From assembly GCA_964471755.1 (NCBI GenBank), contig CAYYJM010000001.1, positions 15,407 to 79,406 on the forward strand: a stretch of DNA of 64,000 bases. Direction: 5' to 3'. Positions 8,637-17,659 of the stretch are shown piece by piece. The notes under the pieces were generated by a model. That model was not told where the DNA came from, ran no database searches, and saw nothing but the letters and a program-made list of their open reading frames with translations. The position numbers and the translations under genes are program-made. Source of the stretch: CAYYJM01 sp964471755. Lineage in GTDB: Bacteria; Planctomycetota; Planctomycetia; Gemmatales; Gemmataceae. Numbering within the stretch: position 1 is the first letter of the stretch; the number at the start of each line of letters is the position of its first letter.

Positions 8637-9494
8637 TCAGTCGGCCACGGTCAGGGAGAGGTTGTCGATCAGGCGCGTCTTGCCGAAGCGGACGGCCAGG
8701 GCCAGCAGCACCGGGCCGGCCAGTGTCTCCAGCGGTTGCAAGTCGTCGCCGTGGACGACCTCGGCATAATCGACCCGGGCCAGCGGAGCCTCGGCGATCG
8801 TGCGAACCAGCCGCTCGCGGACGACTCCGGGCCGGCGTTCCCCGGCCACGATGTCGGCGGCAGCCGCTTGCAGGGCCCGATTCAGCACCGTCGCCTGGGC
8901 GCGTTCGTCTGCCTCAAGATAGCGGTTCCGCGAACTGAGAGCCAGTCCGTCCGGCTCTCGAACCGTCGGCTGCACTGCGATGCGAATCGGCAGATCGAGA
9001 TCGCGGGTCATGCGGGCGATGATGCGAACCTGCTGGCCGTCCTTCGCTCCGAAGTAAGCCACGTCCGGCTGGACGATGTTGAACAGCTTCAGCACGACGA
9101 CGCAGACGCCGCGAAAGTGAGTTGGACGTGAGGCCCCACACAGCCCCTGAGCGAGGGCCGGCACCTCGACGATGGTCGCGAAGCCGGTCGGGTACATCTC
9201 GGCGACGGCCGGGACGAAGAGCAGATCGCAGCCGGCCTGCGCGCACAGGGCCGTATCGGCATCGAGCGTGCGCGGATAGCGGGCGTAATCCTCGTTCGGG
9301 CCAAACTGCGTCGGGTTGACGAAGATGCTGGCGACGACGCAGCCACATTCGCGCCGAGCGGCCTCGAGCAGGGCGGCATGGCCGGCGTGCAGCGCTCCCA
9401 TGGTCGGAATGAAACCGATCGTTTGCCCGGCCCGTCGAGCGGCGGCGACGGCCTCGCGCACGGCAGCGATCGTCTCCACGAGGCGAACGGTCAT
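8637..9494 (-). CDS. panC: Pantothenate synthetase
   Basis: 285 aa, normal for PanC, which joins pantoate and beta-alanine using ATP in pantothenate/CoA synthesis. The start MTVRLVETIAAVREAVAAAR is followed by the nucleotidyltransferase HIGH-type motif in PTMGALHAGHAALL. KDGQQVRIIARM and LALSSRNRYL form the other conserved active-site blocks. Its ATG overlaps the stop of the upstream CYTH gene by 4 bp (ATGA), so the two are probably translationally coupled. Cytoplasmic. Confidence 0.96.
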   Translation of the reverse strand: MTVRLVETIAAVREAVAAARRAGQTIGFIPTMGALHAGHAALLEAARRECGCVVASIFVNPTQFGPNEDYARYPRTLDADTALCAQAGCDLLFVPAVAEMYPTGFATIVEVPALAQGLCGASRPTHFRGVCVVVLKLFNIVQPDVAYFGAKDGQQVRIIARMTRDLDLPIRIAVQPTVREPDGLALSSRNRYLEADERAQATVLNRALQAAAADIVAGERRPGVVRERLVRTIAEAPLARVDYAEVVHGDDLQPLETLAGPVLLALAVRFGKTRLIDNLSLTVAD

Positions 9495-10045
9495 TGGCCA
9501 CGCCTTTCCAGCAGCAGGCCGAGGTAACTCCGCGGGACCAGATCGGTCAGTCCGAGTTCCTCGGCCACGGCCGCGATGACCCGCCGGGCCGCCTCGTTCT
9601 GCTCCGACTCGGTCAGGATCTCCACCTCACAGAACGTGCCGAGTTCCTCGACCTCGTCCAGGCAGATGGTGACAGCGAAACCGTCACGCGAGAACTTCAC
9701 CTGGCGGCGCATCTTGCGGACGATGGCTACCGGACGATAGCCCAGATGACCGAGCAGGCGGAGGTGCTGCTCGGCGATGTCATCGCCTGACGGGAGCGGC
9801 ACCTCGAGTTCCTCGCGATCGCGGAACGGGCCCGGAGCGCGCGGTCCCTTGTAGGTGAGGTAGTTGTCGGTGCCGATGCGGCGCATGCGGAACACCTCGC
9901 CGGTCACGACGAAGTCACGATCGGGCGGTGCCAGGTAGTGGTCGGCCTCGGGATGGCCGGCGTCGAGGACGAGGCCGAGCCCGGTCAGCCGCTGGATCAG
10001 CGCCGCCGGGTCGGGGACGCGGAATTTCTGCTCGATCTCACGCAC
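9491..10045 (-). CDS. CYTH-domain protein (CyaB/thiamine-triphosphatase-like)
   Basis: 184 aa. It begins MREIEQKFRV with the ExExK signature of the CYTH superfamily, which binds triphosphate groups through metal in a beta-barrel. More charged strand motifs follow, such as FRMRRIG, YLTYKGPR, REELEVPL, VRKMRRQV, CLDEVEELGTFCEVE. Members include class IV adenylate cyclase, thiamine triphosphatase and inorganic triphosphatase, and the sequence alone does not decide between them. The 4-bp overlap with panC suggests a shared transcript, but no known pathway links the two. Confidence 0.85.
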   Translation of the reverse strand: MREIEQKFRVPDPAALIQRLTGLGLVLDAGHPEADHYLAPPDRDFVVTGEVFRMRRIGTDNYLTYKGPRAPGPFRDREELEVPLPSGDDIAEQHLRLLGHLGYRPVAIVRKMRRQVKFSRDGFAVTICLDEVEELGTFCEVEILTESEQNEAARRVIAAVAEELGLTDLVPRSYLGLLLERRGQ

Positions 10046-10118
10046 AGCCGACTCCGTGATCGCCTCCGGTGCGAAGGGAACAGTTCGAGTCTATCCGAAG
10101 GGCCGAACCGGGCAATGG

Positions 10119-13100
10119 CTACTGACCCAAAATCCCACGCCCCTCGTCGAGCTTGAAGGCTCCCGTCGAGCGGATGTAGGTGATCTTTCGGCCGGTGATC
10201 TTCTGCGGCGGAGCCCCCTTGCCGACCTCCTTGAACAGGGTGGCCTCGCCGTCCTCGCCGCCGTCGAGGATGATCTGATCCTTCGCCTCGTTGAAGCTGA
10301 TCGTTTCCGCTCGGCCCCAGAATTCGCGGGCCTTGATGGTCACCCGGCCCTGAGCCAGCATCTCCTGCTGCGAATGGGTCTTGGTGCCGCGGTTCAGGAC
10401 GGTCATCCGATCGCAGGACATGTACAGGGCCTCGCGCGGCAGGTCGGCAACGATGTCCTCCAGGTTGATCTGCCGGGTCGGCTCGTTGGAGGGCAGGTTG
10501 AGAACGCGCACCTGACCGTAGAACGACGCCTTGTTCATCTTGCTGTTCGCGTACAGTCGCTGGCTGTACTGAATGAAGGTCAGCTTCGGCTCGGGCTTCT
10601 TCGTCTCGGTCTTCTCGCCGGGTGCGACCTGGGCCAGCGGATCGGGGCCGCCCATCTGGAACAGACGCAGCGTTCCCGGACCCGAGCCGTGGATCTCGTT
10701 GCCAGCGGCGGGCTTGTTGCCTCCAGCGGCCGGCACCGCGTCCTCGTCGGGCTCGAGCGCCTCCAGGCGAAGATGGCCCGACTCGATTCGCTGGTACTTC
10801 ACGATGCGATCATCGCGCGAGACGCTCTCCTCGATGCGCACGTTGGCATGACAGACGATGTTCTTGACCCGCGCCGGTTGATCGGCTCGCGTCCCCTGCT
10901 TCAGCTGGATGTCGCGATCGAAGAAGACCTGCAAGGAATCGCAGACGAGCAGGGCATTCTCCTGCTCGGCCTGGATGCCGTCGTGGAACTCGGCGTAGGT
11001 GCCGTGAAAGAGCATCGACTTGCGCCACTGCACGATCATCGGCACGGCCCGGGCGATCTTGTCGCCGGCGAAGTTGGTCTGGCTCTCCATCTGCATGGCA
11101 CCCATGCCATTGACCCAGGCCATGTTGCGCGTCTGATCGATGTTGACGACCGGGCCGAGGATGTAGATGCGATCCATGCGCAGCTGGGCCAGATCCCCGG
11201 TCACCTCCAGGATGTTCCCCTCGGCATGACAGTCCATCGACAGCGTATCGCCGAGAACGTCGAGGCCCTTCTCCTCCGGTTTGGCCGGAGCCTGCTTGAC
11301 ATGAACGGAGCCCTCGGTCCAGACTCGCTCCAGGCTGTTTCGCGAACCGGCACGCAGGACCCACGCCTCGACGTTCCGCGCGCTGAGATGGATCGGCCGG
11401 GCCGGGCCGTTCCCCTTGCGGGGAGCGCCACCGGGAAGATCGATGAGCGTCGGCGGCGTGTTCGGCTGTAGCGGCTTTCGGCTCTCTCGGATTGTCGGGC
11501 CGTTCTCCGGTCGCGGCGGCGGCATCAAGGTCTGGACCGGGCCCGCCGGGATGCGCGTGGGCAAGGCTTTCGGTCCACCGGGCGGCGCGGCCGGCGTCGG
11601 TCCCGTGCCGGGAAGCTGCGCCCCCGGCGGCACGTCACGAAACCGGACGATGAGCCGACTGGTGTCGTGAATGTTCAGGTCTCGGGACGAGGTCGAGACG
11701 TTACCCAGGGCCTCCATGACCTGCACACGTCGGCCGCCGCCTTCTGGAGCGTTGGCCAGAATCATCTGATTTCCTGGCCCCGTTCCGGGACTGCTGGTCC
11801 AGACCTTGAGTGTCTCGGCCTGCAAGGTCTGGTCGTTGGCGCGATCGACGAAGCGGGCCGCGCCGGTCAGCACGAGCAGATCGAAATCCCCCTCCCGGCT
11901 GGTCGTCAGTTTGTCGGTCCAGAACGCCTGGGCGGCGATCTTCTCGGTGCCGATCTGCTTGTCGTCCATCATGTCGATTCGTCCGGGGCCCAGCGCGACG
12001 ACGGTCTGCTGGCTTTTCTGGCCCGGTTCCGTGGCGCGGTGGTCGGTGATCTGCAATTCTCGTGCGGTGATCCGGGTCCGATCCTTCGTGGCTGTCATCT
12101 GCCTGTCACCGCGCAGAATGGTCCGCGAGATGCGTGCGTCGTAGACGAGGTCCGTGCCGGAGGCTTCCAGACGTTCCGCGTCGGAGGTCAGGGTCACCTG
12201 CGGCCCCTGAGCGCGGACGAAGAGAATGTCGGTGCCGCGATCGACCAGGCTGCTCGTATCCTTCGGCTTGTCGGCCGGCTGCGGGCCGAGTTTGGCGGCT
12301 TCTCGTTTCTTGAAGTGCATCTCGAGTTTGCCGCAGTAGAGCTGGTCGCGCACCTCCTTGCGGCCATCGAGGACGGCGAAGAAGCGCTCGACGAAGACGT
12401 GCTGCGGTGAGGCCGCGTCCCGCTGCGGATCGGTCTGCGGCACCTCGAAGGTGGCCTGATCGTGGTCCTTGAGGAATTCGTACTGAAAGCGACCGGACGT
12501 CTTGATCGTCAACTTCGCCTTCTCCGGCGGCCGATTGGCGACCGGCTTCGGAACCTCACGTCGGCCGCCTGGAAAGCCGGTCGCGCCGTCCACGTAGAGC
12601 GTCATGTCGACGTTGGACTGGAGCAGGACGCGCTTGATGCCGCCGATCTTGTCCGGGCCGGGCCGACGCGAACCGGGCCGGGGCGACGTGGCCGGCTCGG
12701 TGATCAATTCGACCTCCATGCCCTTGCCCCAGATCTCCGTGGGCCGAGGTTTGCTGTTGAAATCCTCCAGATGAACCGTGTCGTGCGTCCAGATCAGCTG
12801 CTTGTTCTCGGCGTAGTACAGCGGTCCCGTGCCGATGTGGACGAGCAAATCGTCGTCGATGCCTGGCGTCCGTCGGTTGCTCGAGATCCGGATGTTGCCG
12901 CTGATCTCGCCACCAACCACCTTGCGACCGCCCACCTCGGACAGATTGGTGACCGGCCGATCGAAGCGCAGAAAGGCGACATCGCCGCGCAGGGTGTTGA
13001 TCTCGGGATGTCCGCCGGGGCCGCGATCCTTGCCGAAGACGGCGACCGCGATCGGCATGAGCGAGATTCGGCCATCGCTCTCCAGCGTAAATCCCTGAGC

Positions 13101-13382
13101 GGCGACAACGAGTGTGCGGTTGTTCAATTCGAGCTGGATGGGCCATTTCGCCACCGGGTTGTCCGCTCCGAAAGCCTGCTTGAGTCGGCCCTCGACCCGA
13201 CGAACCCGGGTCCGCAGAAAGTCGCCTGGATCACTCGGCCCCACCTTCGATTCCAGATAGTGAGCCGGCAGCGTCGGCAGACCATCGATGCCGCCAAGAG
13301 AACTCAGGGTGTAGCCGAGATAGCCAGCGAGGACGAACAGGTAGCCCATTGCGAGCAGGACGATACGGCGGGGGGTCCACAT
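10119..13382 (-). CDS. Giant LptC/LptA (OstA)-like periplasmic protein
   Basis: 1087 aa with one N-terminal membrane anchor (IVLLAMGYLFVLAGYLGYTL) and a long extracytoplasmic part. The body is built from OstA-like beta units, such as ITARELQITD, LTGAARFVDRANDQTLQAE, VLGDTLSMDC...EVTGDLAQLRMD and near the end AQGRVTIKAREFWGRAETIS. One Pro-rich break lies near 590-650. It follows kdsC by 15 bp and kdsD before that, the same order as kdsD-kdsC-lptC-lptA in enterics. I infer a fused or repeated LptC/LptA-type bridge for lipopolysaccharide transport. LptC is usually about 190 aa and LptA about 180 aa, so this is far larger. Role not proven. Confidence 0.7.
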   Translation of the reverse strand: MWTPRRIVLLAMGYLFVLAGYLGYTLSSLGGIDGLPTLPAHYLESKVGPSDPGDFLRTRVRRVEGRLKQAFGADNPVAKWPIQLELNNRTLVVAAQGFTLESDGRISLMPIAVAVFGKDRGPGGHPEINTLRGDVAFLRFDRPVTNLSEVGGRKVVGGEISGNIRISSNRRTPGIDDDLLVHIGTGPLYYAENKQLIWTHDTVHLEDFNSKPRPTEIWGKGMEVELITEPATSPRPGSRRPGPDKIGGIKRVLLQSNVDMTLYVDGATGFPGGRREVPKPVANRPPEKAKLTIKTSGRFQYEFLKDHDQATFEVPQTDPQRDAASPQHVFVERFFAVLDGRKEVRDQLYCGKLEMHFKKREAAKLGPQPADKPKDTSSLVDRGTDILFVRAQGPQVTLTSDAERLEASGTDLVYDARISRTILRGDRQMTATKDRTRITARELQITDHRATEPGQKSQQTVVALGPGRIDMMDDKQIGTEKIAAQAFWTDKLTTSREGDFDLLVLTGAARFVDRANDQTLQAETLKVWTSSPGTGPGNQMILANAPEGGGRRVQVMEALGNVSTSSRDLNIHDTSRLIVRFRDVPPGAQLPGTGPTPAAPPGGPKALPTRIPAGPVQTLMPPPRPENGPTIRESRKPLQPNTPPTLIDLPGGAPRKGNGPARPIHLSARNVEAWVLRAGSRNSLERVWTEGSVHVKQAPAKPEEKGLDVLGDTLSMDCHAEGNILEVTGDLAQLRMDRIYILGPVVNIDQTRNMAWVNGMGAMQMESQTNFAGDKIARAVPMIVQWRKSMLFHGTYAEFHDGIQAEQENALLVCDSLQVFFDRDIQLKQGTRADQPARVKNIVCHANVRIEESVSRDDRIVKYQRIESGHLRLEALEPDEDAVPAAGGNKPAAGNEIHGSGPGTLRLFQMGGPDPLAQVAPGEKTETKKPEPKLTFIQYSQRLYANSKMNKASFYGQVRVLNLPSNEPTRQINLEDIVADLPREALYMSCDRMTVLNRGTKTHSQQEMLAQGRVTIKAREFWGRAETISFNEAKDQIILDGGEDGEATLFKEVGKGAPPQKITGRKITYIRSTGAFKLDEGRGILGQ

Positions 13383-13397
13383 GATGGCTCTCCTGGC

Positions 13398-13907
13398 TCA
13401 GTGGGTGGCGGGCCAGAGTCCCTGGCAGCGCAGTATTCGTTCGATCGCCTCGCGCACGGCCCCATCGCCTCCCGGAGCGCGGGTGATGTAGTGAGCCGCC
13501 GCCCGCGCCTCGGCACAGGCATCCGCGACCGCGACGGCCAGGCCGACACGACGAAGACACGGCACGTCGGGCAGATCGTCGCCGACGTAGGCCGCCGACT
13601 CGAAGGGCAGACCCAGCTGGGCGAGCAGATCCTGGAGTGCCGGCAGCTTGTCCTGTCGGCCCTGCTGGACGTGGACGATGCCGACCTCGGCGGCGCGACG
13701 CTCGACCATCCGGGCCATCCGGCCGGTGATGATCGCGGAGCGTTTGCCGGCTCGATGCCAGACCGCCAGGCCGAGACCATCGCGAACGTGGAACTGCTTC
13801 AGTTCCGCCTCGTCGCTGCCCAGGACGATGCCGCCAGCGGTCAATACTCCGTCCACGTCGAGGACGAGCAGATCGATGCGTTGACAACGCTGCTGCAAGG
13901 AGAGCAT
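13398..13907 (-). CDS. kdsC: Kdo-8-phosphate phosphatase (HAD family)
   Basis: 169 aa from the ATG at 13907, just downstream of kdsD (10 bp). The HAD nucleophile motif is LVLDVDGVLTAGG. Motif II lies in SAIITGRMARMVERRA, and motif IV is YVGDDLPDVPCLRRVGL. There is no cap domain, as in tetrameric KdsC. KdsC removes phosphate from Kdo-8-P, the last step before CMP-Kdo formation. The placement between the KdsD and Lpt-like genes supports this over a generic HAD phosphatase. Confidence 0.92.
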   Translation of the reverse strand: MLSLQQRCQRIDLLVLDVDGVLTAGGIVLGSDEAELKQFHVRDGLGLAVWHRAGKRSAIITGRMARMVERRAAEVGIVHVQQGRQDKLPALQDLLAQLGLPFESAAYVGDDLPDVPCLRRVGLAVAVADACAEARAAAHYITRAPGGDGAVREAIERILRCQGLWPATH

Positions 13908-13917
13908 CCCGGGCACC

Positions 13918-14973
13918 TCAGGCCGTCCGTCGTTCCGGGGCGATCGGTTGTCGGACGTCCGCATCCGCTCCGAGCCCCAGCAGGTCCGTGATGTCGAGCA
14001 GGCCGACGGGGCGCAGGTCCGCATCGACCACGGGCAACTCGCTGATCTTGTGCTGCTGCATCCGGTCGATCGCATCGGGAACACGACTGCCGACCAGGAT
14101 GGTATGCGGCCGACGTGTCATCACCTCGCCGATGGGCCGATCGAGGGCGAGGTCGCGTCGGTTCTCGATGAGGCGGGCCAGGTCGCTATCGGTGAACAGA
14201 CCGGCGAGCCGACCTTCCGCATCGAGCAGCAGCACCGCTCCGGTTCGTCGCCCCTGTTGTCGGCTGCGCGAGAAGACGCCGCGGACGGTTTCGATCTCCG
14301 GAGCCTGGCGAACCTCGTCGCCGCGCCGCATGACCTCCTCGACGCGAAGGAGCTTGCGACCGAGATTGCCGGCCGGATGAAAGCGGGCGAAGTCATCGGC
14401 CGAGAAGCCACGCTCGCGCAGAAGGACGAAGGCGAGGGCGTCTCCCAGGGCGAGCATGGTCGTCGTGCTGGCACTGGGAGCCAGGGCCAGGGGGCAGACC
14501 TCCTCGACGGGGCCATAGACCAGGGATACATCGGCCAGCCGGGCCAGGGCGCTGGATCCATTGCCGGTCAGGGCGACGATCGCGCGAACCAACGAGCGTA
14601 AAGGCTGGACCAGCCGGACGATTTCCTCGCTCTCGCCCGAATGGGACAGGACCAGGGCGACATCACGGGGATGGACCATGCCGAGGTCGCCGTGAACGGC
14701 CCGTGTCGGATCGAGAAAGTAGGCGCGGGTGCCGGTGGACGAGAAGGTGCCAGCCAGTTTGCGTCCGATGTCGGCCGACTTGCCAGTGCCCGCGATCACG
14801 ACCCGGCCCGGATGGGCCCCGCTACACTCGCGCAGCAGCTCGACCACCTGGAGGAAGCGGCCATCGAGGCGCGCGGCCACGACCGCGAGGGTCTCGGCCT
14901 CGCGGCGGAGAATCTGTCGAGCCAGTTCGAGCCGGTCGTCGTTCGGACCGGGAGCGTGCAACTGCAAGGTCAT
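13918..14973 (-). CDS. kdsD: D-arabinose 5-phosphate isomerase
   Basis: 351 aa. A SIS sugar-isomerase domain (VVIAGTGKSADIGRKL, LVLSHSGESEEIVRL, AIVALTGN) is followed by two CBS motifs (near TGAVLLLDAEGRLAGLFTDS and ISELPVVDADLRPVGLLDI). This SIS-CBS-CBS layout is that of KdsD, which makes arabinose-5-P from ribulose-5-P for Kdo synthesis. The start at 14973 has a GGGAAGGGA Shine-Dalgarno-like stretch about 8 nt upstream. It is the first gene of the kdsD-kdsC-Lpt-like set. The C-terminal tail (VRQPIAPERRTA) is slightly longer than usual. Confidence 0.95.
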   Translation of the reverse strand: MTLQLHAPGPNDDRLELARQILRREAETLAVVAARLDGRFLQVVELLRECSGAHPGRVVIAGTGKSADIGRKLAGTFSSTGTRAYFLDPTRAVHGDLGMVHPRDVALVLSHSGESEEIVRLVQPLRSLVRAIVALTGNGSSALARLADVSLVYGPVEEVCPLALAPSASTTTMLALGDALAFVLLRERGFSADDFARFHPAGNLGRKLLRVEEVMRRGDEVRQAPEIETVRGVFSRSRQQGRRTGAVLLLDAEGRLAGLFTDSDLARLIENRRDLALDRPIGEVMTRRPHTILVGSRVPDAIDRMQQHKISELPVVDADLRPVGLLDITDLLGLGADADVRQPIAPERRTA

Positions 14974-15079
14974 GAGTGGGTCCCTTCCCTGGGTGGGCCC
15001 GAACCGTCAGGGCGGACGGTCTGTGGGCTGGCGAGTTCATAGCGAAGTTGGGCCGGAAATGCAATCGGAGGTGGTCACC

Positions 15080-15117
15080 AAAAACGGCCCCGGCCGGAGG
15101 CGACGCCTCCGGCCGGG
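15080..15117 (-). terminator. Rho-independent terminator of the Cys-rich gene
   Basis: A 13-bp GC stem (15089-15101 with 15105-15117, 3-nt loop) lies 26 bp past the stop of the gene at 15143. Reading on the minus strand the stem is followed within a few bases by TTTTT (complement of 15080-15084). Confidence 0.85.
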
Positions 15118-15142
15118 TGAGTGTCTCACTTACCGGGTGAGC

Positions 15143-16579
15143 TTACTTCTTGCCACCGAAGACCTTCAGGCCCTTGAAGAGGCCGAGGCCCTTGCCGAAG
15201 CACTTGCCGAAGCGGCCACCGGAAGCCGGAGCCTGGCCAGCGGCCGGAGCCGAGGCCGGAGCGGCGGCCGGAGCCGCACCGCACGAGTCGCAGCAGGGGC
15301 TGCCGCAGACGTCACCGCAGCCACAGTCGTTGCCGCAGGTGTTGCAGCTCGAGGTGCCACAGCTGTTGCAGCTCGTGTTGCAGCTCGTGTTGCAGCAGTC
15401 ATTGCAGCTCGTGGTGCAGCTGTTGCAGGTGGTCTCGCAGACCGGGATCTGCTTGGCGACGCAGCGGGTGACCATCCGGGTGCAGGTGACCTTCTCCGTG
15501 CAAGGCACGCAGTGCTGGACGCAGCGGGTCGCCTGGTAGGGGACGCACTTCTTGACCATGACCGTGCAGGTCTGCGGAACCTGCTCACAGATGGTCTCGT
15601 TGATGCACACCTTGTAGCACTCCTGACGGCAGACCTTCTTCATGACGGTCACGCAGCAGGTTTCCGGCACGCACTCGACAATCTTCTGGGTCTTGCAGCA
15701 AGGAACCTTCTCGCAGACCATGCAGGGGACCCAGACCTTCTTGCAAACGGCCTTGACCTGCGGGCAGACCGGAGCCGGGCAGCACGGGGTGCAGCACGGA
15801 TCACAGGGGTTGCAGCAGGAGCTGGCCGCCGGAGCCGGGGCCGGAGCCGGAGCGGCAGGAGCCGCCTGGCCACGACCGAGCAGTCGGCTGAACAGGCCCT
15901 GGCGAGCCGGGGCCGCCGCCTGCTGTTCCTGCGGCTGATCGCACGGGACATACTCGACCCGCTCTTCGTAGTGGCCGCGATCGACCATGCGGGTGGTGTA
16001 TTCCGTCACCTGGACTTCCCGCTCGACGCGACGCATGGTCGTGCGAGTTTCGGTCGTCGGGACGCAATCCCACACAGTGCGAACCTGATCAATCGTCTTG
16101 GGGACAACCCGACGGACCGTCACCATGGTCGTCTGGGTCTGCGGGACGCACTCGGTCCGGTAGGCCGTGTACGTCTCGTTCCGGGTTTCCGTCCGGTAGG
16201 TCGTGCGGAAGGTCTCGTAGGTTTCCGGGACGCACTCGGTCGTATAGACCGTGCGGTAGGAAACCGTCGGAGCCGAGGTCGCACAGGGGTTACCGCAGGA
16301 TCCACCGTGGTACGGGGCTCCCGAGATAACACCACCGGAGATCGCACCGCAACCACCCGGCAGGGCGGTCGAGTGGACCGGAGCGCCGTGGATCGGGGCT
16401 CCGACGACTGGTGTTCCCTGGACTGGCCCAGCCGGCAGAGCCGTGCTGGGGGCCGGGGTGCCCGTCGCCGGGGCTTCAACCTTGGGCGTGTCCTTTGCCT
16501 CGTCGGCCTTGACAACCACACCAGCAGCTGCCAGAACCAGGCCGGCCAGGAGCGTCAAGCGAAAACGCTTCCAAAACAT
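15143..16579 (-). CDS. Secreted cysteine-rich repeat protein (YTV-like cell-wall type)
   Basis: 478 aa. The signal peptide is MFWKRFRLTLLAGLVLAAAG. A Pro/Ala/Thr and Gly-rich region follows (about 25-95). Then come repeated Tyr/Thr/Arg-rich units with single Cys residues (TTECVPETYETFRTTY, YRTECVPQTQTTM). After about residue 230 the chain is very rich in Cys pairs (CNPCDPCCTPCCP), with repeated C-x-CVP-like units and a run of CNTSCN-type repeats. A Gly/Phe/Lys tail ends it. Such proteins are known in planctomycetes as cross-linked wall or surface proteins (YTV type). The match here is by composition and motif style, not by alignment. It has its own start region (GAGGAG before ATG) and terminator, so it is a single-gene unit and probably well expressed. 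Confidence 0.75.
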   Translation of the reverse strand: MFWKRFRLTLLAGLVLAAAGVVVKADEAKDTPKVEAPATGTPAPSTALPAGPVQGTPVVGAPIHGAPVHSTALPGGCGAISGGVISGAPYHGGSCGNPCATSAPTVSYRTVYTTECVPETYETFRTTYRTETRNETYTAYRTECVPQTQTTMVTVRRVVPKTIDQVRTVWDCVPTTETRTTMRRVEREVQVTEYTTRMVDRGHYEERVEYVPCDQPQEQQAAAPARQGLFSRLLGRGQAAPAAPAPAPAPAASSCCNPCDPCCTPCCPAPVCPQVKAVCKKVWVPCMVCEKVPCCKTQKIVECVPETCCVTVMKKVCRQECYKVCINETICEQVPQTCTVMVKKCVPYQATRCVQHCVPCTEKVTCTRMVTRCVAKQIPVCETTCNSCTTSCNDCCNTSCNTSCNSCGTSSCNTCGNDCGCGDVCGSPCCDSCGAAPAAAPASAPAAGQAPASGGRFGKCFGKGLGLFKGLKVFGGKK

Positions 16580-16962
16580 GCGTTTCTACTCCTCAGTCAT
16601 CTGTTCCACCCACCCCGAGCCAAGTCGGCGACTAGACCGCTCGTCGGGCCAGGACTACCTCGAACACGCTGGAACTATGCGCCTGCTTCACGGCTTGAGC
16701 AACTCGGGCAAGCCGTAGCGGAGGTAAAAAAAAGACTGAAGGGGCGGACTTGCACGAAGGAGCGCTTTCACCGACTCTGCGGAGAATCGGGGTGGGAAAA
16801 TCATGACGGTTATCCGATCTCACTCAAGTCGTTCGATTCTGGGGCGTGGCACGACTTTGCGCGCGATGCCTTGTCCCCGCTAGCGTCCGCTTGCCCGACC
16901 CGGTACAAAGAAAGGGAAGGCTCTGGATTGCACACTTGTCCCTTCTGCTCCCGAGGTCGGCC
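16580..16962. other. Divergent intergenic region
   Basis: 383 bp between the Cys-rich gene (minus) and the exbB-like gene (plus). It should hold both promoters, but I cannot place them with confidence. It contains an inverted repeat CGGCTTG (16691-16697)/CAAGCCG (16709-16715) and an A8 run (16726-16733). No gene was recognised. Confidence 0.5.
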
Positions 16963-17628
16963 GTGGAAGCGTTTCTCGACTTCGTCAGGCACCACTGGTA
17001 CTTCGCCTGGCCCATGTTCGCCATGTCGTTCGTCGGCATCACCCTGGTCGTCTGGCGGCTGCTGCTGAACATCAACGGCAGCGTCTCGCTCAACACCCTG
17101 CTCCCCGAGTTCCAGGAGCAGCTCGAACAGGGCGGCATCGACGGGGCCCTGAAATACTGCCAGGAACAGGACGCGATCATACCCAAACGTCTGTTCACCG
17201 CCGGTCTGGAGAACGCCAAACAGGGGATGGCGGCCGTCAAGCGCGGCATGGCCAGTGCCATCGAACTGGAGATCCTGCCCGATCTGAACTTCCTGCTGCC
17301 GACGATCCTGGCCATCGCCAAGATCGCGACCATGGTCGGCCTGCTCGGCACCGTCATCAGCATGATCAACGTCTTCGACCAGATGTCCTCCGAATCGGGC
17401 AACGTGGTGGGTCAATCGCGCGAGATCGGCCTGGCCCTGTTCGCGACGGCCCTAGGCCTGGTCACGGCCATTCCGCTCGTCTTCACCCATGTGCTGTTCA
17501 AGGCGTGGGTGCAGAAGTTCGAGGTGCAGATGAAGCGGGCCGCCCAGAAGCTGGTCGTCCTGCTTCAGTCACACAAGGCGAACGAGGGCAAACCGCCGAC
17601 CGGCAAGCAGACGAGCGCGGGGCGGTAG
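16963..17628 (+). CDS. ExbB/TolQ/MotA-family proton channel protein
   Basis: 221 aa from GTG 16963, chosen because GAGG lies 6 nt upstream and the family's N-terminus begins here (VEAFLDFVRHHWYFAWPM). An upstream GTG at 16846 would add 39 residues without homology. The three-helix ExbB layout is visible: a first helix near AMSFVGITLVVWRLLL, a long cytoplasmic part (KYCQEQDAIIPKRL), and the helix pair IAKIATMVGLLGTVISM and GLALFATALGLVTAIPLVF. With the two ExbD proteins downstream it should form an inner-membrane motor that uses the proton gradient. The partner (TonB, Tol or another) is not in the window. Confidence 0.9.
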   Translation: MEAFLDFVRHHWYFAWPMFAMSFVGITLVVWRLLLNINGSVSLNTLLPEFQEQLEQGGIDGALKYCQEQDAIIPKRLFTAGLENAKQGMAAVKRGMASAIELEILPDLNFLLPTILAIAKIATMVGLLGTVISMINVFDQMSSESGNVVGQSREIGLALFATALGLVTAIPLVFTHVLFKAWVQKFEVQMKRAAQKLVVLLQSHKANEGKPPTGKQTSAGR

Positions 17629-17659
17629 CATCCCACTCGTCGGGTTCGGAGTTCAACCG

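Noticed and set aside
15300..15460. Direct repeats around GTTGCAGCTCGTG as a CRISPR-like array
   Set aside because: The spacing is short and irregular, the repeats encode the CNTSCN-type units of the Cys-rich protein, and there are no cas genes.
16847..16861. Sigma-54 promoter-like TGGCACGACTTTGC before the exbB-like gene
   Set aside because: Only nine bases separate GG and GC where ten are needed. One-base-short spacing normally abolishes function.
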